Positions 50,862 through 61,555 of a stretch of 64,000 nt of DNA are shown piece after piece. The stretch is from assembly GCA_964016985.1 (NCBI GenBank), contig OZ024833.1, positions 58,231,463 through 58,295,462 on the forward strand. Direction: 5' to 3'. Both the position numbers and the translations under genes were made by a program. Source of the stretch: Anodontia alba. Taxonomy: Eukaryota > Mollusca > Bivalvia > Lucinida > Lucinidae. Within the stretch, counting starts at the first letter, position 1, and the number at the start of each line of letters is the position of its first letter. The notes beneath the pieces are model-generated. The model was not told the origin of the DNA, did no database searches, and saw only the letters and a list, made by a program, of their open reading frames with translations.

Positions 50862-51345
50862 ATTCCTGTGGCTGAGTGGTTAATGCTCCAGACTTTGGAT
50901 CATGATTTGTTTGTGTTGAGGTTTTACGGCCCAGTCAACCCAATGGTGTCATGTCGAGTGCGGTCAGTTTACCAAACCACACGTTTACTGGGCAGGTTTA
51001 GTCCTCTAAGCAGTTAACCAGTATTGTGCACATTCTTTCGCCAGAAACTGACAATTGCCCTTCTTGAATCAGCGGGAGAGAATGACCGTAGAAAATATTT
51101 CATGGTCAATCTTCACGAAAGAATGTTGCCGACCTCGGCGGGTGCTGAACCCGCGACCTCCTGGTCTCCAGTCGGACGGCGCATCCAACTGAGCCACGGA
51201 GGCCGGCTACTTTGGATCATGAAGTCCCAGATTCAAAGCCCGCTGCAGGTGGAATTCAGCTTATGACTGTATGGCACATCATTGCACAGAGCCTTTCATT
51301 CTCACCTCTTCATCATCTCAATATGATTCAAATAATGTTGAAAGG
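50862..51345 (+). mobile_element. SINE2 copy split by SINE1
   Basis: Head CTGTGGCTGAGTGGTTAATG (tRNA A-box-like), CTCCAGACTTTGGATCATGA, and after the SINE1, AGTCCCAGATTCAAAGCCC (B-box-like), then ATTGCACAGAGCCTTTCATT and AATAATGTTGAAAGGGGCAT. It is a tRNA-derived SINE, not a tRNA gene. Confidence 0.7.
50906..51208 (-). mobile_element. SINE1 copy, full length, inserted in SINE2
   Basis: ACTTTGGATCATGA duplicated at 50892-50905 and 51209-51222. Full head GCCTCCGTGGCTCAGTTGG, B box GGTTCAGCACCC (mutated), and complete 3' tail with AAACAAA. It lies in the anticodon-loop position of the SINE2 head. Confidence 0.95.
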
Positions 51346-51364
51346 GGCATAATACATCAATTGA

Positions 51365-51635
51365 TTGATTGACTGTGTTGGAGTTTAATGATATGTCAAC
51401 CTTGTGGGTCATTTTGTGTCATCTCCCAGAGAAAGGGAAAAAAAAGAGAGAGAAGAGATAGTAAAAGAGATGAAAGAGAAGGACAGGGAAGAAAGAGGAA
51501 CTGGAATGAAAGCAAAGAAACAGAAGAAATAAAAACATTCCCCCTCTACCCTTACCTGCTACAAGGATAGCAGGCCTTGCCCAATAGGAAGCCAATATCA
51601 GTTGGACACCCCGGTAGCGTAAGATACCCGACACC
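51365..51635. repeat. O-type repeat, purine-rich centre
   Basis: TGTGTTGGAGTTTAATGATA, CTCCCAGAGAAAGGGAAA, a long GA-rich tract, ACCTGCTACAAGGATAGCAG and GGTAGCGTAAGATACCCGA. A second copy is at 58030-58255. The open frames are due to purine bias. Confidence 0.6.
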
Positions 51636-51654
51636 TTGAGCGATTTCAAACTTA

Positions 51655-51911
51655 CAGAGCAGACACGAGAAGATGGTAGAAATGGCTATGTTCAAAGAGC
51701 AATAACTCCAGGCAGACCAGAGTTACACGGTTCATGTATTCTGCACATTGTCTTAAAGTGCTTTAGATCTGTGTGAAGTTTGGTGAAAATATCTTTGATG
51801 GTATCAGAGTTATGGAGCAGACACAAATGATGGAAGTGCTGACGGATGGACACTCAAAATTTCGGACGGTATAACATAATACCCTCGCAACTTTTTGTGG
51901 CGGGGCATAAA
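51655..51911 (+). mobile_element. HEL P9: single-unit pearl-like tail
   Basis: AGTTTGGTGAAAATATCTTT, TGACGGATGGACACTC, then terminal hairpin ATACCCTCGCAACTTTTTGT..GGGGCAT, like that of P8. Confidence 0.6.
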
Positions 51912-52118
51912 AACTGAAAACATAATGGCCTTCTCTGTAAATATTTCAAAATGTAGCCTGCTGAACTGCTAAGTGGTAAGATCTATTCATTGAGTACAGA
52001 AACAGTGATGTGTTATCCTTACTAAATCAACACTCTTAAATTCTTCTGGTGAGAACACTCTACTTCTTGTTTACAACAGAAAAATTTATCTTCACAGTTT
52101 ACAACAGAAAGATAATTT

Positions 52119-52262
52119 ACAGAGGACTTGTTAAGGAAGAGTATTTGGTATTAATTCTGGGATAATCTTCCCCAGTTCTCCATAAAAACATATGTTGTGG
52201 GTACTCATTAGAAGTGCCTCAGTGAGGCTCTTCTAATGAGTACCCACAATATGTTTTTTATG
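52119..52262. mobile_element. MITE-A2 copy truncated by P10
   Basis: CAGAGGACTTGTTAAGGAAG, TCTGGGATAATCTTCCCCAG, then a clean A hairpin (GTGGGTACTCATTAGAAGTG / CTTCTAATGAGTACCCAC). The right end is missing. Confidence 0.7.
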
Positions 52263-52273
52263 GGTATATACAA

Positions 52274-55153
52274 CAATAGGCCCATGGGCCACAATTCGTT
52301 CACCTGTTAAAAACAGCTATTGCATATTCACAAATGCCATGCAACACTCTTCCAGTATTGCCACAGCAACTTGGACACAAATTTGACCATAACATAAAAA
52401 GATCAAAGGTCACCCTAGTCTCATCATTTTAACAAACTTGGTAGACCCTGATTGCTGTTACTGTACCAAGATTCAGCCTCAAAGCTCTCTTAGTACTGGA
52501 GAAGAAGATTTTTAAGTCTTTTCACCATATATGGGCATAGCAGCCATTCTGTTAAATGGTGCAGAACCATTTGAACAAATTGTCAATATCCCTTTGACAG
52601 AAGGCCCCATTTGAAATCCGGTGAAAATTGGTCAAACAGTTTCAGAGAAGAAGACGTTTAAAGATTTCATGATTTTATACCTGTACAGCCTAGGGGCAAG
52701 GGCAGATAATTCCAGGGAGTGCAAAATTTTGATCCTTACTAAAAAGTTTTACATACATTGTAAGTTTCAGCCATTAGTCTTAAATACATATGATTTTTCA
52801 ACTTTTCCCTAATACAAATCTATAGAGATGCAAATTTGACCTTGATGTAAAAAGGTCAAAGGTCAACCTATGATCATCATTTATACAGACTTGGTAGAGC
52901 TTGAGACAGTGATGCTATATACCAAGATTCAGCCCATAAGCTTTCTTGGTTCTGGAGAAGAAGATTTTTAAGAGTTTATACCAAATATGGACATTGCGGC
53001 CATCTTGTTTGACAATGCCCTTTCAACAGAAAGCCCCGTGTGAAATCTGTCAAAAATTGCTGAAGCAGTTACAAAAAAAGACAGTTAAGAATTACACAAT
53101 ATTATACATGTATATAGCCAAGAGGCAAGGGCAGATAACCCTCAGGGGACAAAATTTTGATTGTAACTAAAATGTTTTACAACTTTAATCACTCTTTGTA
53201 AGTTTCTGTCATTAGCCTTTCAAACATTTTGAGAAAATGACTTTTAAATATTTTCCCCATATAAATACATGGGGTTGCAAAATTTTGATCCTTACTAAAA
53301 AGTTTTACTACTTTAATCATACACTGTAAGGTTCAGCCATTAGTCTAAAATACATATGATTTTTCAACTTTTCCCCAATACAAACCAAAAGAGTTGCAAA
53401 TTTGACCTTGCTGTAAAAAGGTCAAAGGTCAACCTATGATATCATTTGTACAAATTTGATAGACCTTGAGTCTTCGATGTTATATACCAAAGCCCAAAAG
53501 CTTTCTTGGTTCTGGAGAAAAAGATTTTTTAAGTGTTTTTACCATATACGGGCATGGCGGTCATCTTGTTCAATGGTGCAGAACCATTTCAAGAAATTGG
53601 CAATACCCTTCTGACAGAAGACCCCATGTGGAATCTGGTGAAAATTGATCAAGCGCTTTCAAAGAAGACATTTAAAAATTTTACAATTTTATACATGTAT
53701 ATAGCCCAGGGGGCAAAGGCAGATAACCCCCAGGGGACAATATTTAATTACATGTATAACTAAAATGTTTTACTACTTTAATCACTCATTGTAAGTTTCA
53801 GCTATTAGTCTTTAATACATTTTTAAAAAATGACTTTTCAACATTTTCCCCATACAAATGCATGGGGAGCAAATTGAACCTCGCCATAAAAAGGTCAAAG
53901 GTCACCTTACGCTCATCATTTGAACAAACTTGGTAGACCTTGAGTCCGAGTCCTTAATGTTATATACCAGATTCAGCCCAAAAACTTTCTTGGTTCTGGA
54001 GAAGATTTTTAAGTGTTTTTCCCATATATGGACATGGCAGCCATTTTGTTCAAAGGTGCGGAATCATTTCAAATAAATGGCAATACCCTTCTGACAGAAG
54101 GCCCCCATGTGAAATCCGGTGAAAATTGCTCAAGCGGTTTCACAGAAGAGGACATTTAAAAATTATACAATTTTATACATGTATATAGCCCAGGGCCATG
54201 GGCAGATAACCCCCAGGGGACAAACTTTAATTATAACTAAAATGTTTTACCACTTTAATCACTCATTGTGAGTTTCAGCTATTAGTCTTTAGTACATTTT
54301 GAAAAAATGATTTTTCAACATTTCCCCATACAAATGCATGGGGACATAAATTTGACCTTGCCATAAAAAGGTCAAAGGTCAACTTATGGTCATCATTTGA
54401 ACAAACTTAGAAGATCTTGAGTCCTCAACGTTATATACCAAGATTCAGCCTTACAGCTTTCTTGGTTCTGGAGCAGAAAATTTTTAAGTGTTTTTACAAT
54501 ATATGGGCAGCCACCTTGTTCAATGGTATGGAACCATTTCAAGAAATTGGCAATACCCTTCTGACAGAAGGCCCCATGTGAAATCTGGTGAAAAATTGCT
54601 CAAGTGGTTTCACAGAAGAAGACATTTAAAAATTGTACAAGGGGCAAGGGCAGAAAACCTCCAGGGGACAAACTTTCATTATAACTAAAATGTTTTACTA
54701 CTTTAATCACTCATTGTAAGTTTCAGCTATTAGTCTTTAATACGTTTTGAAAAAATGACTTTTCAACATTTTCCCCATATAAATGCATGGTAAGCAAATC
54801 TGACCTTGCCATAAAAAGGTCAAAGGTTAACCTAGGGTCATCATTTGTAAAAACTTGGTAGACTTTGAGTCCATGAGGCTATATACCAAGATTCAGCCAT
54901 AAAGCTTTCTTGGTTCTGGAGAAGATTTTACCATTTATGGGCATAGCGGCCATCTTGATTAAAGGACCATGGCCATTTGTACAAATTTTCAATCCCCCTT
55001 TAACAGAAGGCTCCACATGAAGTTTGAAGAAAATTGGCCCAGGGGTTTCAGAGGAGAATTTGTTCGAAGGTGTGGACGGACAGACGGACGGACGATGGAC
55101 AGGAAGTGACCACAATAGCTCATCCTGAGCCTTCGCTTCAGGTGAGCTAAAAA
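52274..55153 (+). mobile_element. HEL P10: largest pearl-like element, about 450-570-bp units
   Basis: Head CAATAGGCCCATGGGCC, GTTCACCTG. Six units led by TAAAAAGGTCAAAGGTCAAC (near 52395, 52847, 53415, 53888, 54366, 54815), each with CAAGATTCAGCC, TTTCTTGGTTCTGGAGAAG and GGGCATGGCGGCCATCTTG. Microsatellite GACGGACAGACGGACGG. Terminal hairpin AGCTCATCCTGAGC..GGTGAGCT. Same head, tail and unit type as P7. Confidence 0.88.
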
Positions 55154-55155
55154 AC

Positions 55156-55345
55156 AAAGGACTTGTTAAGGAGGAGAATTTGATGAGAATTCTGGGATAA
55201 TTTTTCATGTTGTGGGTACTCATCAGAAGTGCCTCAGCAAGGTACTTCTAATGAGTACCCACAACTATGTTTTTATGGAGAAATACTCGTAAGAAAGATT
55301 ATCCCAGATTTATCATTAAATACTCCTCCATAACAAGTCCTCTGA
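55156..55345. mobile_element. MITE-A2 copy, complete
   Basis: Ends AAAGGACTTGTTAAGGAGGA and CTCCATAACAAGTCCTCTG; inner hairpin GTGGGTACTCATCAGAAGTG / CTTCTAATGAGTACCCAC. It abuts the 3' end of P10. Confidence 0.75.
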
Positions 55346-55509
55346 AAAAATATTATAATAGAGTTATCACTAAATAGTCCTCTGTAACAAGTTCTAGTGA
55401 CTTAAATGCTGTAATGCTTCTTTTAATATATTTTTTTATGCAAGAATCATAAACTTTGTTTTTCTTTCTTTTTTTTTTTTTTTTTGGTTTATGCACATAA
55501 TATTGTTGT

Positions 55510-55660
55510 AATTACCCTAAGTATTTGGACAGACAGGCCAGAGTAAACAGTGTAGATCCAGATCACACAATGCACAATGCAGCATCTGATCAGGGTCTGC
55601 ACTGTCTATCACATTAGGACAAGTATGGTAAGGTGTCATATTTAGTGTCAATATGGTTAT
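55510..55660. mobile_element. MITE-D copy, decayed
   Basis: TTACCCTAAGTATTTGGACA start, GAGTAAACAGTGTAGATCCA core arm, GATCAGGGTCTGCACTG partner, AGTATGGTAAGGTGTC end. Confidence 0.65.
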
Positions 55661-55767
55661 TCCTTATTCGGACAAATATATTTGTACACTTTTAATGTTT
55701 TCCCCCAATAAGAAGTAATCAGCAATCAGTCATATATATAAATAAACTTACTGAAGTTCACAAATGA

Positions 55768-56001
55768 GCCAGTCCATGGCCAAACCTACAATACGACTTG
55801 TGTGACCAGCAAAGACTCTGATCAGCCTGTGCATCCTGGCAGGCTGATCAAAGTCTTTGCTGATCGCATGTACCTTCTACAGCTCTGGGCTATCCAAAGA
55901 GGGATAAACGAGAACCCTTGCCTAACTTGGCAGATATACAAGCTAATCTGAGTCTTTGCTCATCACACAGGTCTTATTGTAGGTTTTGTTGTGCACTGAC
56001 T
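55768..56001. mobile_element. MITE-T, intact copy
   Basis: CAAATGA flanks at 55761-55767 and 56002-56008. The ends GCCAGTCCATGGCCAAACCT and its inverse (AGGTTTTGTTGTGCACTGAC) continue through CTACAATACGACTTGTGTGA. The inside repeats GATCAGCCTGTGCATC-type motifs. Confidence 0.75.
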
Positions 56002-56392
56002 CAAATGAAATAGCACTCAAACAGTTAATGAAAGCCAAATCAAAACTTTAAAGTACACAGTGAACACTCAGAACAATTAGAGTGAAACCAATGCATCACC
56101 CGATAAAAGTTGAGACTTATTTATTCAAATTAGTCACAGCTGTAGGCAGAATTTCAACCATGAAATATTAAAAATTTGTTATCTCTCCATAAAACTGATC
56201 TTTTGGTACACATTAGAATTGCCTCATCCACAGCCAATAAAAATAAACTAGTGTTTTTTTTTCTATATTCCCCCTCCTCCCCACCCCAGGACATTGTGAA
56301 ATTGTGATCCAAAGTGGGGAGTGCTAACCACTGGGCCACCCAGACATTTCTGCCAACCAATGATACAACAGAAAGTTTGCCTTAACAATTTA
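56002..56392. other. Unassigned; tRNA-like fragment near 56310
   Basis: GAGTGCTAACCACTGGGCCA is an inverse A-box-like piece, probably a SINE2 remnant. MITE-A trace at 56175-56225. No gene. Confidence 0.4.
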
Positions 56393-56598
56393 ACCCTTGT
56401 CCTGCTGAACCTGGATATACCCTGCCTTTGCAAACAATATACATCCAGATCAGTTGGCTTGTGAAGAAGCCTACTGATCTGGATCTGCACTGTTTGCCAT
56501 TAAGTATGTGAATTTATAGCAGCAATCCGGATCAAGTAATCTGACTGGCTATAAATTAGAAGTGGGCGTGGCATCTTAATTTATTCAGCAGGACAATG
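56393..56598. mobile_element. MITE-B copy
   Basis: TTAA at 56389-56392; CCCTTGTCCTGCTGAA start. The right end is decayed (TTCAGCAGGACAATG). Core hairpin at 56427-56495. 56599-56939 is unassigned apart from a D right end near 56760. Confidence 0.85.
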
Positions 56599-56939
56599 AA
56601 TGATTAAAGACTATAATCAAAATATAAATGAAAAATAGACTAACTTTCGTTCATATAAAATGTAGAAATACCAAGTATATCAAAGTAAGAAAATCTTTCA
56701 GCCAAAACAAAATTTTAGCATGCCATTTTGTATTTATTGCCGTAATAATCCTAATGGCAAGGAGTTAAGGTGCCTAAATATTTAGGATAAATATATATAA
56801 TAAGCCCAGTGCAAATGCACCAAACTTATTGGTTCATAAAATCCAAGCATTTTTTTTAGGTTCAGTATCAGGTTTCATCTGGTGTCATTAGTTAATCACA
56901 TGATGGCTTCTGCAATCCCATTTGTTATTGCTATATATA

Positions 56940-57325
56940 GGGTAAATGTACTAAAATTTCAAACTCAAAATGCCTAAATTTTTGTTTTTTATGCAGCTGT
57001 TTCTTAAAGTACTTAGTGGAATGACAAACAGTGTAGACCCTGATCAGACTGCTCCTTCAGGAGCAGTCTGATCTGGGTCTGCACTGTTTGCCTAATTATG
57101 TCATTTTGTAAGACACTTTGGTGTTCGAAATTTTAGGACATTTACCGTATACAGTAAATGTACTAAAATTTCAAACACTTTACCCCAATGATAACGGTTT
57201 ATGGTTTGATCCAGTGTCAAAGCTCCAAATAAACCAGAAGTCTGATCTGGGCCGGTACTGTTTGCATATGCCATTTTATGAGACACTTTGATGTATGAAA
57301 ATTTAGAACATTTACCGTACTCATC
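56940..57325. mobile_element. Two MITE-D2 copies, the second partial
   Basis: 56940-57150: GGTAAATGTACTAAAATTTC start, core AACAGTGTAGACCCTGATCA with CTCCTTCAGGAG centre, right end TTTTAGGACATTTACCG. 57155-57325: the same left end, one core arm, right end TTAGAACATTTACCG. Confidence 0.75.
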
Positions 57326-57329
57326 CAGC

Positions 57330-57615
57330 AATATTAGACACATCAACAGGTAGTAGCAGGAGTCATCCTAAAAGGCAATTTGGGAGAAAACGTTTCCCTA
57401 AGCTGACTGACTTCTCCCTATCTTGAGCTGAGGGAGAAGTGAAAATGTATAGAATATATAGGGAAATCCAAAATTTGGACCAAAACTTCTCCCTGAAATT
57501 GTCACAAAACTTCTCCCTCTCTGAAAGCTCTAGGATGACCCCTGAGTAGAAAGGACTCTTTCAAACTTTAGGACAAGTATGGTTGGAAGTTAAAGTGTCC
57601 CAAAATTTAGGATAA
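57330..57615. mobile_element. MITE-G nested in a MITE-D
   Basis: G at 57358-57544 (CAGGAGTCATCC start, AGGATGACCCCTG end), with AGTAG adjoining both sides. Flanking D pieces: ACACATCAACAGGTAGTAG at 57335 and TTTAGGACAAGTATGG to AAATTTAGGATAAATATTG at 57565-57615. Confidence 0.7.
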
Positions 57616-57789
57616 ATATTGTAAAATGCATGCGCGCAAAAAATACGATTCAGACTGCAGATAGGATTATTTACAGCAATTTGTAACTGCATTTTGAATA
57701 CATAAAAGTGCAGTTAAACCAAACGGAGCGGTTTTTCACCTCTATATGAATAGCCTTGGTTTTGAAAGGGTCACATAAAATATAGCTGT

Positions 57790-58000
57790 TAAGAGTATTT
57801 ACCCTAAGTATTTGGAAAGTCAGGCCTGAGCAAACAGAGCACACCCAGATCACAGTACGTGGTATCTGATAAGGGTTTACATGGTTTGCCACTCATTCAG
57901 AAATTTACAGAACCATCAACAAATACAGCAAATTGAAATATTTCAAATTTTAGGAAAAGTATGGTATGGAGTTGAAGTGTCTGAATACTTCGGGTAAATT
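57790..58000. mobile_element. MITE-D copy
   Basis: GTATTTACCCTAAGTATTTG start; AGGCCTGAGCAAACAGAGCA; CATGGTTTGCCACTCATTCA; right end TGTCTGAATACTTCGGGTAA. Confidence 0.7.
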
Positions 58001-58029
58001 CCTATCACAAAGTGTTTATATTTCTTGTT

Positions 58030-58255
58030 AAACTGCACGTCAACCCTTTCTAGTCAATATTGGTCTCCTCCCAGAGAAAGAAAGAAAGGTTGGAAGAGCT
58101 AGTAGAGGAGAGATAGGAGAGAAATAGAGGGTGAGGAAAAAAGTGAATGAAATTGCTGAAAAAAAAAATCTACTATAAGCATACCCCATTCCCCCACCTG
58201 CTCCAGTACAGCAGGCCCTTCCCACCATCCTAATACCCGGGATAAAAGAGAGCCC
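58030..58255. repeat. O-type repeat, second copy
   Basis: ACGTCAACCCTTTCTAGTCA, CTCCCAGAGAAAGAAAGAAA, GA-rich tract, ACCTGCTCCAGTACAGCAGG. Matches 51365-51635. Confidence 0.6.
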
Positions 58256-58261
58256 TATTTG

Positions 58262-58605
58262 TAAATTACTGTGCTGAAAAACTGCTGCATAAACAGCAAA
58301 CCATGTAGACCCTGATTAAATGCCACATTTCAGCTGCATCTGAACTGTGTTTCTGCTGTGATGCTGAGGCCTGTCTGTAGCAGATTGGTAAATGTTCTAA
58401 AGTTTCATACACCAAAGTTTCAGACAAAATGGCACATACAAACAGAGCAGACCCAGATCAGACTGCTTCTTCAGGAGCAGTCTGATCTGGGTCTACACTG
58501 TTTGTCATTTCACTAAGTATTTTAAGATAAAACTGCATAAAAAGCAAAACTTTGGCAAAAAAAAAAAAAGTGTTCGAGATTTCAGGACATTTACCATACT
58601 TAGGG
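58262..58605. mobile_element. MITE-D remnant and MITE-D2 copy
   Basis: 58262-58385: AACAGCAAACCATGTAGACC, truncated. 58388-58605: GGTAAATGTTCTAAAGTTTC start, core AACAGAGCAGACCCAGATCA with CTTCTTCAGGAGC centre, right end TTTCAGGACATTTACCATAC. Confidence 0.7.
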
Positions 58606-58944
58606 TTATTGCAAGAGGACCTTTCGGTTCAGGAGAAGAAGTGCAATATAAGATTATCAAGACAGTGGCCATGGCAGCCATCTTGGATTTCTGATAGGAA
58701 CGATTTTCACTCTTTATTATCTTAGTCACTCTGATTCTTCGTACCAAGTTTGGAGTCAATAAACCTTTCTGTTCAGGAGAAGAAGCGAAAAATAGAGTTT
58801 CAAGATGCCATCTTGGATTTCCGATCAGAATGATTTTAGCTATTTTGATCTACTCATCACCCCGATGCTTCCCAACATGCTTCAAAACAATTTGTCTTTT
58901 GTTTCAGGAGAAGTAGCCAAAAATAGATTTCAAGATGGTAGCCA
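58606..58944. repeat. Fragment of a P12-type array, about 2.5 units
   Basis: TTTCGGTTCAGGAGAAGAAG, CAAGACAGTGGCCATGGCAG and CCATCTTGGATTTCTGAT recur at about 140 bp. No head or tail. Confidence 0.75.
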
Positions 58945-58991
58945 TGAACCCATTGGGTTGACTGTGCTGTAAAACCTCAACGCAAACAAAT
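58945..58991 (+). mobile_element. SINE1 3'-end fragment
   Basis: AACCCATTGGGTTGACTGTG then AAAACCTCAACGCAAACAAA. Only the tail; it abuts the P12-type array. Confidence 0.75.
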
Positions 58992-59019
58992 ATTACAATA
59001 TACTGAATTCTCTTTACTA

Positions 59020-59215
59020 TATTTACCCTAAGTATTTGGACATCTCAACTACTTTCTATATGTGTCGTAAAAGTTGAATGTCCATTTAACTACCTCATCT
59101 TGTGTCTAAAACTAGTTGGATGAGTGGCAAACAGTGTAGACGTGTGATGTCTGACCTGGGTCTACCCTGTTTGCTCTGGCATGTGTGTCCAAATACTTAG
59201 GGTAAATATGGTATC
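59020..59215. mobile_element. MITE-D copy
   Basis: TATTTACCCTAAGTATTTGG start and CCAAATACTTAGGGTAAATA end are perfect inverses; core GAGTGGCAAACAGTGTAGAC / GGGTCTACCCTGTTTGCTC. 59216-59544 shows nothing. Confidence 0.82.
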
Positions 59216-59544
59216 TTACATACTCAAATTATTTTGTCAACTATCTCTGAATCTGCCACTGATCTCTATAGGATGACATTCATTTGTGATATCTCCACTT
59301 TCTAAACTGTGGAAAACCTATCATTTCAGACAGCAAGACTGTAAACAAATTCTTTAATACCATCTCACATAGATTTTTAAGCCCACCATGACTGCTGTTT
59401 TGTCCCATTCAGCCAAGCAATTAAAATTCTTAAATCACCACAGGTATTAAATTCCTACCACCAAAACCAAGTTTTGTGGGTAAAAGTTCAGTCTACTTTT
59501 ACATTCATTACATTACATAAATGTATATCAAAAAGTGTGACCTA

Positions 59545-59720
59545 ACCCATTTCAGTCTGAAGACCTGACCTAACCCATTTCAGTCTGAAGACCCCCACAA
59601 GGGTAAGTGGCATATAATGCTGACCAAAATAAGATGCTGCAAAATGTGGTATCTGATCAAGGTCAGCACTGTTTGCATTAATTAAAGGAATTTCTGTAAA
59701 ACATTGTAATAATAAAAAGA
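59545..59720. mobile_element. MITE-D3-type copy
   Basis: CCTAACCCATTTCAGTCTGA occurs twice in tandem (30-bp unit), then GTAAGTGGCATATAATGCTG, AAGATGCTGCAAAATGTGG, GGTCAGCACTGTTTGCATTA. Confidence 0.6.
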
Positions 59721-59749
59721 TGAAACGATAATACCTCTCCATTATTGTG

Positions 59750-60105
59750 TCATGGGGAGCAATGTACTCTCAACAGCAATCCCAAACCAGATCTCCACAA
59801 AATCAGATGTGTCATGGGCAGATAACTCTGTCAAAAATTGGCGAAATTTGCCCATTAACAATCCACAATATCAATGCACATAACAATTATGTTTGGTGAA
59901 AATCCATTGACATTCACCCAAGTTATCATCCGGAAATGAAAATACAGACGGACAGAATAACAGACAGACGGACGAACAATGTGAAATCATAATACCCCGC
60001 CAATATCCTGTGGTGGGCTATGATAAAATCTAACCAGACACCTTGCTTTTGGAGATAGATAGGTTCAAAGAGTTGTGGCAGAGGAGTCCACTTGATGTAA
60101 ATGGA
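59750..60105 (+). mobile_element. HEL P11 (P8-type) and R repeat
   Basis: TCTCCATTATTGTGTCATGG, GGCGAAATTTGCCCATTAAC, TTATCATCCGGAAATGAAAA, GACGGACAGAATAACAG microsatellite, terminal hairpin ATACCCCGCCAATATCC..GGTGGGCTAT to 60022. R motif ACCAGACACCTTGCTTTTGG follows at 60032. 60106-60506 unassigned. Confidence 0.65.
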
Positions 60106-60506
60106 CTAAATTATATAAATATATAAAGGGTGACTTAAGGGGATTGGATAAACCTTCAAAGGAAATGCAGTGGACCTTTGTTGTCTACACCCATGGTCAT
60201 GGACTATACATGTATACAGTTTGGTTCAGACACAGAAGTAATTCAATTGTTGACCCACAATGCACCATTGACCTTATTGGTGTTGTTTGCAAGTGAAACC
60301 TGGGACTAGATATAGCACTGAACAGAACAGAATAATATTTCATGTATTGGAACACCTACATATACAGATGGTGTTCCCCATTTATGCACACTTTTTAGGG
60401 CACACTGCACTTATGTAGATATTCTAAAAGGTTACCATTGCAGCACTTTATCCAAGTTTATGGAATATACATTAATCTTGACAATTTCACTTTTAAAGCA
60501 TGGGTA

Positions 60507-60809
60507 TTTGTTTGTGTTGAGGTTTTACGGCCCAGTCAACCCAATGGGGTCATGTCAAGCGCGGTCAGTTTACCTAATCACACGTTTACTGGGCAAGCTT
60601 AGTCCTCTAAGCGGTTAACCAGTATTGTGCACATTCTTTCGCCAGAAACTGACAACTGCCCTTCTTGAATCAGCGGAAGGGAGAGAATGACCGTAGAAAA
60701 TATTTCATGATCAATCTCCACGAAAGAATGTTGCCGACCTCGGCGGGGGTTGAACCCACAACCTCCTGGTCTCCAGTCGGAAGGCGCATCCAACTGAGCC
60801 ACCGAGGCC
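60507..60809 (-). mobile_element. SINE1 copy, full length
   Basis: TTTAAAGCATGGGTA duplicated at 60492-60506 and 60810-60824 (perfect 15 bp). A box GGCTCAGTTGGATGCG, B box GGTTCAACCCCC, intact central domain and CAAACAAA tail. The best-preserved copy here and likely the youngest. Confidence 0.97.
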
Positions 60810-60824
60810 TTTAAAGCATGGGTA

Positions 60825-61212
60825 CTGACTGCTAAACGCAATTTATAGCATTCATGGGACAGCGAGAAAAAAAAATGATGTTCTTATAACTACTTATATT
60901 AGTTTTGATGAGGTAAGATTAAAAAGCGATAAGAAATTAGCTGTTATTATTTCTTAATGTGAGCTAGGGTCATTCTCATTTAGACTAGATCTGATTTAGA
61001 CCTCTCCGATTCCCCCTAAATGCATTTTGGAATATAGTAGATATTGCCTGGATTTGCATGTAAAGAACCCAAGACTATTAAAATCAGCTTCAACATTTAT
61101 TATATGCAAAGTGTAGACCTAGCTTTTTGTGAAAGCTTATACTTGTTACAATGATAGCATTTGTTCTCAAAGATGTTGCAGTTAAAATGAATTTGCTATT
61201 GTAAATAATCCT
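60825..61212. other. No recognisable feature
   Basis: AT-rich; no gene, repeat ends or hairpin. Confidence 0.4.
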
Positions 61213-61345
61213 TATAATGCTTGGCACTCTGGGTAAAATTTTTAGCAGTTTGAATTTTGTTTTCTTATTTTTTCCCAGAAAACAGGATTTGACTCTAATG
61301 GAGACAACTTACATGAAATGACAGATCCTGTTTTCTGGGATCATT
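61213..61345. mobile_element. MITE-C copy, right end lost
   Basis: TAATGCTTGGCACTCTGGGT, AAACAGGATTTGACTC, GGAGACAACTTACATGAAAT, ATCCTGTTTTCTGGG. A T tract lies at 61388-61404. Confidence 0.65.
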
Positions 61346-61555
61346 TCTGGCTAACAAACATGACAAAAGCAAGTTTTTGGAAGTTTTTTTTTTTTTTTTT
61401 TTTTGTCAAAAAGGAAACTTTTCAAGCATGAGAGGGAAATCCATCTAACAATTTTAGCTAAACTTGTAATCAGCTTACATGTATTGTTTTTATCAAATTG
61501 TTTTACAAAATGTTAGCCCACTATAAATTTTTACACCTATCAGAATATTAATTAA

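Noticed and set aside
60725..60805. tRNA gene-like segment with A and B boxes
   Set aside because: It is the head of SINE1: no complete cloverleaf, no proper acceptor stem, and it is followed by the SINE body and flanked by a target duplication.
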